Assembly: GCA_029990175.1 (NCBI GenBank)
Contig: JARKIP010000193.1
Location: 124,001-188,000 of the forward strand
Direction: 5' to 3'
Source: Petunia secreta
Taxonomy: Eukaryota; Streptophyta; Magnoliopsida; Solanales; Solanaceae
Length of the DNA: 64,000 nucleotides
In this document: positions 33,748 through 44,343 of the stretch, in pieces
Numbering within the stretch: position 1 is the stretch's first letter
How the letters are laid out: each line of letters begins with the position of its first letter
Position numbers and translations under genes: made by a program
Notes under the pieces: model-generated
Told to the model about the DNA's origin: nothing
Database searches by the model: none
Seen by the model: only the letters and a program-made list of their open reading frames with translations

Positions 33748-34136
33748 TATTGTATATGCTGCCTATATTATGTATCTTTATATTATTGACTATGTTATGT
33801 ATTCGCGTATTATTGCTTGTGTTGTTGTATAATTATATTATCGTATGTAATGTTTATGGGTTACTGTAAAGGTGTGGATTGTACTTCCGTTTTCTGCTTA
33901 TGTATTATCAAAGACTTGTCCCGAAAGGGTAATTTAGCGGGCCTGTCGATGATCTTACTGGGCTTTGGCTCATAACTTACTGTTTTAAATGTGCAGATCC
34001 TTCTACTAGTCAGACAGCTGGACTTATCTAATCTATTCGAGGCTGTGACTATTTTTGCTTGAGGTGAGCCAACCGCATAGTTCGCGGTGGCGTACCGTCT
34101 GATCCACCTTAGTGCTTAGACGCTTCCTACATCTTG

Positions 34137-34141
<5 letters not shown>

Positions 34142-34179
<38 letters not shown>
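34142..34179. repeat. TA microsatellite in the element C 5' LTR
   Basis: About 19 TA units. The matching place in the 3' LTR (about 42166-42235) has about 35 units, so the tract changed length after insertion. Confidence 0.9.
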
Positions 34180-34180
<1 letters not shown>

Positions 34181-34358
34181 TTGTCAGATTTCGTAGATGC
34201 TCTATTGGCGCTGTATTTCGGGTGGATGTTTACACCTACATTTTATTGAGATATGTCTATCTAAATTATCATTATGAGTCAGTTTAATTATTCGTGGTTC
34301 GCCTAAGGATGTAACACTTAGGTGCCATCACGGCCCCAAAAATTGGGTCGTGACAAAT

Positions 34359-34370
34359 TGGTATCAGAGC
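34359..34370 (+). promoter_or_regulatory. Element C primer binding site (initiator tRNA-Met)
   Basis: TGGTATCAGAGC, three bases after the LTR end GTCGTGACA. Confidence 0.9.
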
Positions 34371-34566
34371 CCTAGGTTGTAAGTCGAGTCTTAGGGAGTC
34401 AATGGAGCAGTGTCCGAGCAGAGTCTTGTTTATGGGTATGTTGTCGACCATACTTATAAGCGAGAGGCTGCAAAGGCATTTTAGGAAGAGTTGTTTCCCT
34501 TCATTTCATCTCTTCTCGTGCTATGATGCTTACATAGGTGCTAATCCTTTAATGTGATTATGACAG

Positions 34567-37524
34567 ATGGTGAGAACGCGATCGTCCTCTGCTTCGGGAG
34601 CTGGTGACGCACTGACTGAGTCGGTCCGTGGGAGAGCTGTGCGTAGCACACGGACTGGTGCGCGGGCACCTACTCAGCCGAGAGCGGCTACTACCAGAGC
34701 TTCTGTGGGCAGACCTCCTGCTGCCAGACAGACTAGTACAGTGCCACCGGTGTCTTCTGAGATACCCGTCACACATGTCCCATCGACTATGCCTTCACTT
34801 GTGCCGGGTACAACGGTATCTATTTCTGCAGATGTTCTATTGCGGATGATGGGCATGCTTGGATCTCAGGCCTCGCCTATGGGCGATATGCCAGTACCTT
34901 CTGCGGTACCCCAGCCAGTTACTCCAGCTATGAGTACGCCGACTCCTGAGGCTACTCCGGTGATTCCTCAGTCTACTCCAGTTATTAGTCCTATTGCTCA
35001 GCCTTCCACTTTGGCTCCTCAGTCGGGTATTCAGTCGGGTCATTCTATTCCTGCTCTTTCTATGAGTGATGAGGAGGTAGCTCGGAGGATTGAGTCCTTC
35101 ATGAAGCTCAAGCCTCCCGAGTTCGATGGTACCCCAGCTACTTGCACTGCCCAGAGGTATATTCAGAAATGTGAGAAGATATTTTATGTATTGGGTACTA
35201 GGGACACCCTTGGGGTGAGAGGTGCTTCTTTCCGTTTGTCCGGTGATGCCGAGACTTGGTGGTCTTCTATGATGAGACAGAGGTCGAGTGATCTTCCTCC
35301 CTTGACTTGGACCGAGTTCGTTGCTATGTTTATGAGTAGATTTGTGCCTCAGAGTCATCTTGATGCCCAGAGACGCGAGTTTGAGTTGTTGAGACAGGGA
35401 GGCATGTCCGTGACTGCTTATGATACCATATTTTTAGAGTTATCTCAGTATGCGCCTGCTATGGTTATGCTGGAGAGAGACAAGGTTCTTAGATTTATTG
35501 AGGGTCTTCACCCTCGTCTTCAGGTGGCTGTTGCCTCACATATTGGCAACAAGTCTTATTATGATGTGGTTGATATTGCGAGGCATATGGAGGACATTCA
35601 TGCTAGAGCAGATGCAGAGAGGGCGAGCAAGAGGGTGCGATATTCTGGTACTTCTGGTGGCCCCTCACATGGTGGTCAGAGTTTTCGTGGTCATACTCAG
35701 CCTAGGCTTCCCCAGGCCGCTGCTTTACCATCTCAGGGTACTTCGTCGGGTGTTCAGAGGCCTCAGCCGTCTCAGAGGCGTGTGGATTCATCTCAGTCTG
35801 TTCCACCTGTTTGTGGGAGATACCGTCAGAGGCACTATGGGAGGTGCAGGCCCGGAGGTGGACGTGGAGGAGGCGGTAGTAAGGCTTGTTACCAGTGTGG
35901 GGATCCCAGACACTTTGTTAGGGATTGCCCCTATGTTACTTCATTTGGACCTACCTCCGCGGGACATCAAAGTTCTGCTGCTATGGTTCGGTCTTCTCCT
36001 CAGGCAGCTAGGCCTGTCACTCAGGTTCCTCCTAGGCAGCCGGTTCAGAGAGCTCCTGGTCCTGGAGGTTCAGCTCAGGTTTTTGCTATGACACGCCAGG
36101 ATGCCGAGGCATCCAATGATGTGATCACTGGTACTCTTTCTGTTTGTGGCCGTAGTGCCTTTGCCCTTATAGATCCGGGATATACTTTCTCTTATGTGTC
36201 TCCTGGATTTTCACCTTGCTTGAGCAAGGATCTGGTTTTTATTGATGCTCCATTTATGGTGGCAATGCCTGTCGGAGATCCTATATGTGTAAATAAAGGG
36301 TATCGGGAGTGTGTGATTTCTATTTGTGGTGTTGAGTCTCTAGTAGACTTGATGTTGCTAGATATGGTGGAATTTGATGTGATCATGGGCATGGATTGGT
36401 TGGCATCCTGTCACGCGACGTTGGATTGCCATGCCAAGTCTGTGACTATAGGTGCCGAAGGTGAGCTTAAGGCTATTTGGAAGGGTTCCAGGTCTTCTCC
36501 GAGGAACAAGATCATATCATTCATAAAGGCTCAGAAGATGATAGCTCGCGGGTGCGGAGGGTATATTGCTTCTATTCGAGATGTTCGAGTGGAGGAGGTA
36601 TCTATTGATCGAGTACCGGTAGTATGCGAGTATCCGGAGGTCTTTCCGGATGACTTGCCGGGTTTGCCTCCTATGCGGGAGATTGAGTTCTGTATTGATA
36701 TATTGCCAGGTACTCAGCCTATATCTATTCCTCCATATCGTATGGCTCCTGCTGAGTTGAGGGAATTGAAGGAGCAAATTCAAGATTTGCTTGATAAGGG
36801 TTTTATTAGACCCAATGTATCTCCTTGGGGTGCTCCGGTTCTTTTTGTAAAGAAGAAGGATGGTTCTATGCGCATGTGTATTGATTATCGGCAATTGAAC
36901 AAAGTGACTATAAAAAACAGGTATCCTTTACCGCGTATAGATGATTTATTTGATCAGCTTCAGGGTGCTACTCATTTTTCCAAGATTGACTTGAGATCGG
37001 GGTATCATCAGTTGCGGATTCGGTCTGAGGATATTTCTAAGACTGTTTTCCGTACGAGATATAGGCACTATGAGTTTCTTGTCATGTCATTTGGGCTTAC
37101 AAATGCTCCGGCCGCCTTTATGGATCTTATGAACCGTGTGTTCAAGCCATATCTTGATTCTTTTGTTATTGTGTTCATTGATGACATCCTTATATATTCA
37201 AGGAGCCGAGGGGAGCATGAGCATCACTTGAAGATTATCCTTCAGACCTTGAGAGACCATGAATTGTATGCTAAATTCTCTAAATGTGAGTTCTGGCTGG
37301 ATATCGTGTCATTCCTGGGGCACGTGGTGACCAAGGACGGTATTAGTGTTGATCCCAAGAAGGTGGAGGCCGTTCAGAATTGGCCTAGGCCTACTTCTCC
37401 TACAGAGATTCGGAGTTTCTTAGGCTTGGCAGGCTATTATCGACGTTTCGTGGAGGGATTTTCTTCTATATCGGCTATTATCGACGTTTTGTGGAGGGAT
37501 TTTCTTCTATATCGGCACCACTGA
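34567..37524 (+). pseudogene. Element C gag, protease and reverse transcriptase
   Basis: Starts ATG 34567 (MVRTRSSSASGAG). Then come a Pro/Thr-rich N-terminus, the capsid core (RIESFMKLKPPEFDG, AETWWSSMMRQRS), the knuckle CYQCGDPRHFVRDC (about 440), and protease ALIDPGYTFSYVSPG (about 535). In the last motif the residue after DPG is Tyr where Ser is usual for the clade, possibly inactivating. RT has VLFVKKKDGSMRMCIDYRQL and the catalytic FIDDILIYSRSR. The thumb GLAGYYRRFVEGFSSIS is followed by a 41-bp tandem duplication (37432-37513) that shifts the frame, ending at 37524. Everything before it is open. Confidence 0.92.
37432..37513 (+). repeat. 41-bp tandem duplication in the element C RT
   Basis: Two adjacent 41-base copies (37432-37472 and 37473-37513) differ at one base (TTTCGTGG versus TTTTGTGG). 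41 is not a multiple of three, so the duplication breaks the polyprotein at the RT thumb. Confidence 0.95.
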
Positions 37525-39587
37525 CTAAATTGACGCAGAAGAATGTTCCTTTTCTATGGTCTGCTGCTTGTGAGTCTAGCTTTCAGAGGCTCAAGACTGT
37601 CTTGACTACAGCACCTGTATTGGCCTTGCCTAGTGGATCCGGGGGATTCACAGTCTATTGTGATGCTTCTGGTATTGGCTTAGGTGGTGTTTTGATGCAG
37701 AATGGCAAGGTGATAGCTTATGCCTCGAGACAACTGAAGGTGCATGAGAAGAACTACCCTGTCCATGATCTAGAGTTATTGGCGGTGGTATTTGCATTGA
37801 AGTTGTGGAGGCATTATTTATATGGTGAGCCTTGTGAGATTTTCACTGATCATAAGAGTCTCCAGTATCTGTTCACCCAGAAGGACTTGAACAGGAGACA
37901 GCGCCGATGGTTGGAGTTGCTTAAGGATTATGACATCGCTATTCGGTATCATCCCGGGAAAGCTAATGTTGTGGCTGATGCTCTGAGCAGGAAGTCTATG
38001 GGTAGCCTTGCCTATCTTGATGTTGATATGAGACCACTAGCTCGAGAGTTGCAGGCCTTGTCCATTAGTGGAGTGCGATTTGATGATTCTGTGCCAGACC
38101 GAGTTTTTGCTTATATAGGGACTCAGTCATCCCTAGCTTCCCAGATCAAGGAAAAGCAATTTGATGATTCATATTTGCGTGATATTCGAGATAGAGTTTT
38201 AAGTGGGGGAGTGACCTCATTTATGATCGGATATGATGATGTACTGCGGCTCAACGGTCGGTTGTGTGTTCCGAATGTTGGGGAGTTGAGGCAGCTGATA
38301 TTGGCAGAGGCACACAGTTCTCGGTATTCTATTCATCCTGGTATTACGAAGATGTATCAAGATCTTCGGGAGTTATATTGGTGGATGGGAATGAAGAGAG
38401 ATGTTGCTGATCATGTGTCTCGGTGCTTAAATTGTCAGCAGGTAAAGTATGAGCATAGAAGACCAGCCGGGGTGACTCAGTCCATGCCGATTCCGGAATG
38501 GAAATGGGAGCATATTACTATGGACTTTGTGGTTGGATTGCCTTTGACCTTGGGCAAGCATGATTCAGTATGGGTAGTGGTGGATTGTCTCACCAAGTCA
38601 GCTCATTTCATCCCCGTGAGGACTACTTATTCATTGGAGCGCTTAGCTCGTATCTTTATCGAGCAGATTGTGAGATTGCATGGTGCTCCAGTCTCTATTA
38701 TATCAGATCGCGGTACTCAGTTCACAGCTCAGTTCTGGAGATCATTTCAGAAGGAGCTGGGTACCCGAGTGGATCTTAGCACCGCATTTCATCCTCAGAC
38801 TGATGGTCAGTCCGAGAGGACCATCCAGATTCTTGAGGATATGCTGAGGGCTTCTGCTATTGACTTTGGAGGCCATTGGGACAGTTATTTGCCTTTGGCG
38901 GAATTTGCTTATAATAACAGTTATCAGTCTTCTATCCAGATGGCTCCGTTTGAGGCATTATATGGCCGCCGATGTCGTTCTCCAGTTGGTTGGTTTGAAC
39001 CTGGAGAGGTGAAGGTGTTGGGTCCGGATCTAGTTCAGCAGACCTTAGATAAGGTCCGAATCATTCAGGATCGGCTCCGCACAGCTCAGAGTCGACAGAT
39101 ATCTTATGCGGATCGGAGGAGGAGAGATTTGGTGTTTATGGTAGGTGACCGGGTGTTTCTTAAAGTATCGCCGATGAAGGGTGTTATGAGATTCGGAAAA
39201 AAGGGCAAGCTTAGTCCGAGGTTCATTGGTCCTTTTGAGGTCTTGGAGCGCATTGGCGCTGTTGCATATAGGCTTGCTTTGCCTCCATCTCTGTCAGTTC
39301 ATCCGGTATTCCACGTATCTATGCTCCGAAAGTATGTTCATGACCCATCCCATGTGATTGATATGGCTTCTGTCGAGATCGACGAGGACTTGGCTTATTT
39401 GGAGGAGCCGATTGCTACTGCAGCTAGAGAGATCCGTAAGCTAAGGTCGAAAGAGATCCCGTTGGTTAAAGTGCTATGGAAGAATCGTCCTAGCGAAGAG
39501 GCCACTTGGGAACTCGAGTCCGACATGCGGGAGAAGTATGCTCGCCTTTTCGATAATTCAGGTTTGATTTCAATCTCTAAAGCCTGA
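37491..39587 (+). pseudogene. Element C RT end, RNase H, integrase and chromodomain
   Basis: The downstream frame after the duplication. It has RNase H (FTVYCDASGIGLGGVLMQ, FTDHKSLQYLFTQKDLN, VVADALSRK), the integrase zinc module (HSSRYSIHPG to CLNCQQVK), and DDE residues in HITMDFVVGLP, ISDRGTQF and DGQSERTIQ. Then come the GPF/Y module (SPRFIGPFEVLERIG), HPVFHVSMLRKY and a chromodomain-like end (VKVLWKNRPSEEATWE). The chromodomain steers integration to certain chromatin. The segment is uninterrupted to the stop at 39585-39587. Confidence 0.93.
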
Positions 39588-39662
39588 AAGTTATGTTGTT
39601 GTTTATGATTTCGGATAGTAGCGAGAGTCCTCGAAATTCGTGTAATTATTGTCGTGAAAATG

Positions 39663-39887
39663 TGATTAGGCCTCACCTCCTAATTTATTTTCTTGATTCC
39701 AAATCAATCCCAAATGGGTCTTACTTTTATCTCTTTGATTACTTGTTATTTTTCTATCCTAGTTAGGATCATATCATTTGGTATCAGAGTTCGGATTAGT
39801 GTTTTTTCCTACAAACACTAACTAGGTTTTTATTTATCAAAATCTGAAAAATCACAAAATAAATCAAAAATCTAAAAATTGAGTCAT
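39663..39887 (+). repeat. Copy of element B flank inserted before the element C 3' LTR
   Basis: The sequence equals 28304-28528 except for about one base (TTCGAATTAG versus TTCGGATTAG). It comprises the last 114 bases of the element B 5' LTR, the B primer site, the leader, and the GTCAT target word, and it runs directly into the C LTR start. It occupies the place of the polypurine tract. It is closer to the 5' than to the 3' LTR of B, which identifies the donor. It looks like an overshooting gene conversion or template switch from the 5' side. Confidence 0.93.
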
Positions 39888-42163
39888 TGTAACGACCTCA
39901 AATAGTCGTTTCGGGAATCGGGACCTCGATTTGCGTATTGACAATCCCAAAAGCTCCGTAAGGTCCATTATGACATGCCTGAAAATTTTTAGCTAAACGA
40001 ACTTTGTTAGATAGGTATCGGAGAAAGACATCCGTTTCAGATATTCGTTAAGGCTAAAAGAGGTTCCGGAGCTCGATTTGAGCAAATGAGCTCTGATGTG
40101 AAATCTGAAAGTTGCGTTAGGTTCGTATGGTAATTTATGACCTGTAGCGACCTTCAGAAGTGAAAACGGACCTCGTTTGATAGGACTTTTGATAAAGTCT
40201 CCGTTGCGGAAGTTTAAAAAGGTTAAAAGAGGTTTTCGAGCTCGATTTGAGTAAATGAACTCCGATGAGAGATCTGAGGGTTCCGTTAGGTTCGTATCGT
40301 CATTTGTGACTTGTAGCAACTTTCGAATTTGGATTCCGGGGTCGTTTGATTAAAATTCTCTATTTTGGCGAAAGTCGAAATTTGACCCTTTCCCGTGGGA
40401 CCCACTTTTTGAGTTCTACATATCCGAATTGAGTTCCGTCTTGACGAGCATATCACACAAGTCTTGTATGACTTGTGTACAAAATTTAGGGTCATTCCGA
40501 GCTTCGTAGGATCCCGTTTGGACCCAAAAACAGTGGCTGACCTGGTGCGAAGCCAAAAAGCTGCTGAAATCTGTTTTTTTACTGTTCAGCCGGAAAGAAA
40601 TAAATTTTTCAGATCAATCCATAAAAAATTAGAAAAAAGTCAAAACATGAAAGTTGTAGCTCTTTGAGTTGTGGTTCTAATGCCACCAATTTCGTATCAT
40701 TTGGACATTTTTACGAAAAGTTATGTATATTTTACCGAAAGCTGTCCAGTGAGGTACAATTTGGACAGCATGTGGTACAACTCTTTAAAGCTGCGGGCTG
40801 CTATATATTCTAGGGCGGGCATTCATTTTTATTTTCATATTTTTGAGCTTCTAAAAGTGATTCCAAGGGGAATTTGAAGTACCAAAATCATTCCTAAACA
40901 CAAGGTAACTATTCTTACCCATTTTTAACGCTTTAATCCGAGGATCAAAGTGACGATCCTCTGAAAGAGGGTTTGAACCCTAGATTTGTGAAATGGGAAA
41001 AATGACCGAGTTGGACTCGGGTATGTACAATAATGGTACTTTTGGACTCGTGGGAGTATGGGGAGTCCGGAAACATAAATTTTACGGGTTTTGGGTACGT
41101 CCGACCCGGGGGTATTTTGGTAAATTGCCTCTTAAATTGCGTAAGGGCTTAGAATCCTTTCCTCACATGCTTACGAGTGCGACACTATTTCTTTGGCTCA
41201 GAGAGGAGTCTTTCGGAGGCACATCGTTTGGGAAAGGAGGTCGTTCCTTAGCCACTTGAGCCGATTTTGAGGTAAGTGAGACTTGACCTCTATTTTGCTT
41301 GCGGATAAGATTTGATCTTGCTAAGTAAGATGTCGAGTACTTAATTGACTAGCATTGTCTAGTAGATAGTATTATGTACTACTCATTATATTTATACAAA
41401 AAGGCGAAGCACAAACGTGACTCGTGTATAGTCGATGTTGTGCGCCGGTGTGTTATTGATATGCTCTAGGGACAGAGGCCGGTGGTGCGTTATGACCTAG
41501 AAGCGAAATTCCATCTAGGGACAGACGCCGGTGGTGCGTTATGACCTAGGTGTGGAGACTTATAGGGACAGAGGCTTGTGGTGCGTTATGACCTATAAGT
41601 AAAGTTGTTTATAGGGACAGAGGCCTGTGGCGCGTTATGACCTATAAATAAAGCCGCACAGGGTGTGTGCTTATGCTATGTGCTAGGTATATCATTACCT
41701 ATGTGGTGTGCGAGATATATCATCGCCATGCTGTGTGTTAATTTATTACTGCTTATGCCATAGTATCAATATAATATTGTATATGCTGCCTATATTATGT
41801 ATCTTTATATTATTGACTATGTTATGTATTCGCGTATTATTGCTTGTGTTGTTGTATAATTATATTATCGTATGTAATGTTTATGGGTTACTGTAAAGGT
41901 GTGGATTGTACTTCCGTTTTCTGCTTATGCATTATCAAAGACTTGTCCCGAAAGGGTAATTTAGCGGGCCTGTCGATGATCTTACTGGGCTTTGGCTCAT
42001 AACTTACTGTTTTAAATGTGCAGATCCTTCTACTAGTCAGACAGCTGGACTTATCTGATCTGTTCGAGGCTGTGACTATTTTTGCTTGAGGTGAGCCAAC
42101 CGCATGGTTCGCGGTGGCATACCGTCTGATCCACCTTAGTGCTTAGACGCTTCCTACATCTTG

Positions 42164-42239
<76 letters not shown>

Positions 42240-42413
42240 CGTCAGATTTCGTAGATGCTCTATTGACACTGTATTTCGGGTGGATGTTTACACCTACATT
42301 TTATTGAGATATGTCTATCTAAATTATCATTATGAGTCAGTTTAATTATTCGTGGTTCGCCTAAGGATGTAACACTTAGGTGCCATCACGGCCCCAAAAA
42401 TTGGGTCGTGACA
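39888..42413 (+). repeat. Element C 3' LTR (2526 bp)
   Basis: A complete LTR without the MULE. It provides the empty site for the MULE and the tandem array at 41465-41649. It is followed by the duplicate GTCAT and then element B internal DNA. Confidence 0.93.
42166..42235. repeat. TA microsatellite in the element C 3' LTR
   Basis: About 35 TA units, nearly twice the length in the 5' LTR. The short ORFs of I-Y repeats across it are artefacts. Confidence 0.92.
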
Positions 42414-43351
42414 GTCATAGGTTTAGGTTTCCTTTGGATGAAATCTTTGTTACCAATTGTTGGTTGATGATTCTAGAAGATGTTTCTTGAAGAAATCGAA
42501 CAACAAACAACGGCTGGGGTTTCGATTTGAAGATTTTAAAGTTAGGGTTCTTCAATAAAGAATTGGGGCATTTGCATTTTGGGTGTTGATTTTTAAGAAT
42601 TGATCATTGGGGTTTGTTCACGGACTTATAAGAAGCTTATATCTCAAATTTGGAGCAAAACAAGTTGATTTGGGAAGATTCAAGTGAATTTTTTTTCCAG
42701 AAATTCGAGCTTCAAGTTCTGCATCAGACCCAGAATTTGTTCTTTGCGATCGCGTGCCTTTTGTCGTGATCGCAAAGGCTTATTGATTTATTGCTCTTCG
42801 CTATCGCGAGGAGACAACGCAGAGTTGTTAAATTCCTCTTCGCGATAGTGCCCGTTCTCACGCGACAACGCTGAACAAAAAATCAGTAACTTCACAGATT
42901 GCTCGGAACAGCCCCTTAATAATTTCAGATCACCCAAACCCCTACCATTTCATCAAATACAGTGAGTTTCTAGATCATAAACAAAATTTCATCTAAATCC
43001 AAATTCGTTTCGTGCCAATTCGATTCGAGCCTTTATTTCTTCATTTCCTTGACTTTTTTTAATTCCGTCCGATTAGCTTTCATTGTCCATTCTTTGCCAC
43101 ATCAACTCCATTCCATCCCGAATTGGATTGAGTTCGATTGTCAAATCGAAATTGAGTGTGAAAAGCAACTTGAGTTTGCCAACGAGAGGTAAAAGGCAAG
43201 AGTGGATAGAACATTCGAGAGAGTAAAAGTCATCCTTTGAGTATAAATACGAGTGGATTGAGTGCAATGAAATCGAGTGTAAACGCTTAGGGAGTGCATT
43301 AGTGAGGACTTTTTCTACTAACCTTGTTTGCTTTGATTGTTTGTAGGTACC
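42414..43351 (+). other. Element B leader, downstream half
   Basis: Non-coding. About 42740-42870 again contains the GCGATCGC-like words found in the element B LTR. The leader ends in TTTGTAG-GTACCATGG, a 3'-splice-site-like sequence shared with CRM-II (13694-13702). Confidence 0.6.
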
Positions 43352-43588
43352 ATGGCTCAAAAGGGAATCGAGGCGGACATGGAGGTCAAAACCATGTTGC
43401 AAGCCTTGATGGCGAGTGCTAATTCAATGCAAGATGAATTCAAAGGGATGAAGGAGACGGTTGATGACCTATCCCGAAAATATAGGCTTCGGGAAATGAG
43501 AAAGCAAGTGGTGGAGACACCTCCGACCGCGTGTGTGATGATGGCCCTAGTAGGCTTACTCAGGTGGGTGATTGATATTCTCATATGA
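43352..43588 (+). pseudogene. Element B gag-like N-terminus
   Basis: ATG 43352 sits in the same context (GGTACCATGGCT) as the CRM-II gag. The protein starts MAQKGIEADMEVKTMLQALM and has a helical stretch (MQDEFKGMKETVDDLSRKY), comparable to the CRM-II Gag N-terminus (LADLMAAIQGISADVRG) in position and style but not in sequence identity. The frame ends at 43588. The following 300 bases (43589-43880) have proline-rich peptides in other frames, so one or more frameshifts are likely. No capsid core or zinc knuckle is found. Confidence 0.5.
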
Positions 43589-43880
43589 GCCCAAGACACA
43601 TATTCTCCAAATGATACTCCACAAGCAAAGGATCCCATCCGATACCCTCCAAGGCATGAACTTCCCAAAAATAAACCTCCAAGGCGTGAAGGTGTGGTGC
43701 TTCAACAAGTTGGTCGTCAACATGATGAAGAATCCTACCATTCGCTTGAAGATTAGGATGATGATCAAGATAACTACTCTCTAAATGTCATTCCGCAAGC
43801 AAAGGATCCTACTCAAGATCCTCCAAAGCAAGTTCCACTACCTAGTAGTGGAAATGGCAAGATCATGCAAGTTGTGGTAG

Positions 43881-44084
43881 TTGAAGTCTCGGAACAAAAA
43901 GATGGCACCTTTAGAATTGCCAAGAGAAAGGGCTTTACTTAGGGATAAGAGGTATATAGAGTTGCCTAAGGTGCATGCAAAATATAAAGAGGAGCTCTAT
44001 GTCCTTTGGGAATCTCAATTGGAGGAAATCTTCGTGCATGAATACATTTGCAAGGAGGTAGATAAGTTGACTTTGGTTGCATGA
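43881..44084 (+). pseudogene. Element B ORF fragment of unknown function
   Basis: 67 codons, with LPKVHAKYKEELYVLWESQL and IFVHEYICKEVDKLTLVA. It is part of the degenerate coding stretch between the gag-like start and the large unknown ORF. I do not recognise it. The amino-acid composition is protein-like, with no low-complexity runs. Confidence 0.35.
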
Positions 44085-44343
44085 GCTCTTTCCATAGACT
44101 TGAGAAACCATTATAATCTAAGTTGTGGGCGGCCTTGGGAACCTCCTTGGAAACCAAAGCCCACTTAGCAAGATCTTAAGAAAAATTTGAGGAATCATTT
44201 TTGGGATACAAGAAAAGCTTCCTCGTGATGATTTATCTTGTAACCTTGATACTCCAATGAAAAGAAATTGTGAGAGATAAAAGATTGAGAGGAGTAACGG
44301 TGAGAAAAGTGACAACTCAAGAGTGGAAAAATGAGAGGATGAG

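Larger units (their letters stand above)
28529..34355 (+). repeat. Element C 5' LTR, interrupted by a MULE
   Basis: LTR sequence at 28529-30424 and 33757-34355 aligns with 39888-42413. Only about two dozen substitutions are visible, so the insertion is fairly young. It carries four tandem copies of about 48 bp (30107-30290) and a TA microsatellite. ORFs such as 29105-29308 or 29634-29900 occur in both LTRs but have no family features. Confidence 0.92.
28529..42413 (+). mobile_element. Element C: Tekay/Del-type chromovirus (10.6 kb without MULE)
   Basis: Two long LTRs (2.5 kb each without insert) start TGTAACGACC and end GGGTCGTGACA. They are flanked by GTCAT on both sides (28524-28528, 42414-42418). 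Primer site TGGTATCAGAGC, gag-pol with a C-terminal chromodomain and long LTRs mark the Tekay/Del clade. The copy is inactive because a 41-bp duplication shifts the frame of pol. The region before the 3' LTR has been replaced by a copy of the DNA upstream of the 5' LTR, which removed the polypurine tract. Confidence 0.93.

Noticed and set aside
42051..42345. ORFs with long Ile-Tyr runs
   Set aside because: Translation of the TA microsatellite in the element C LTR.
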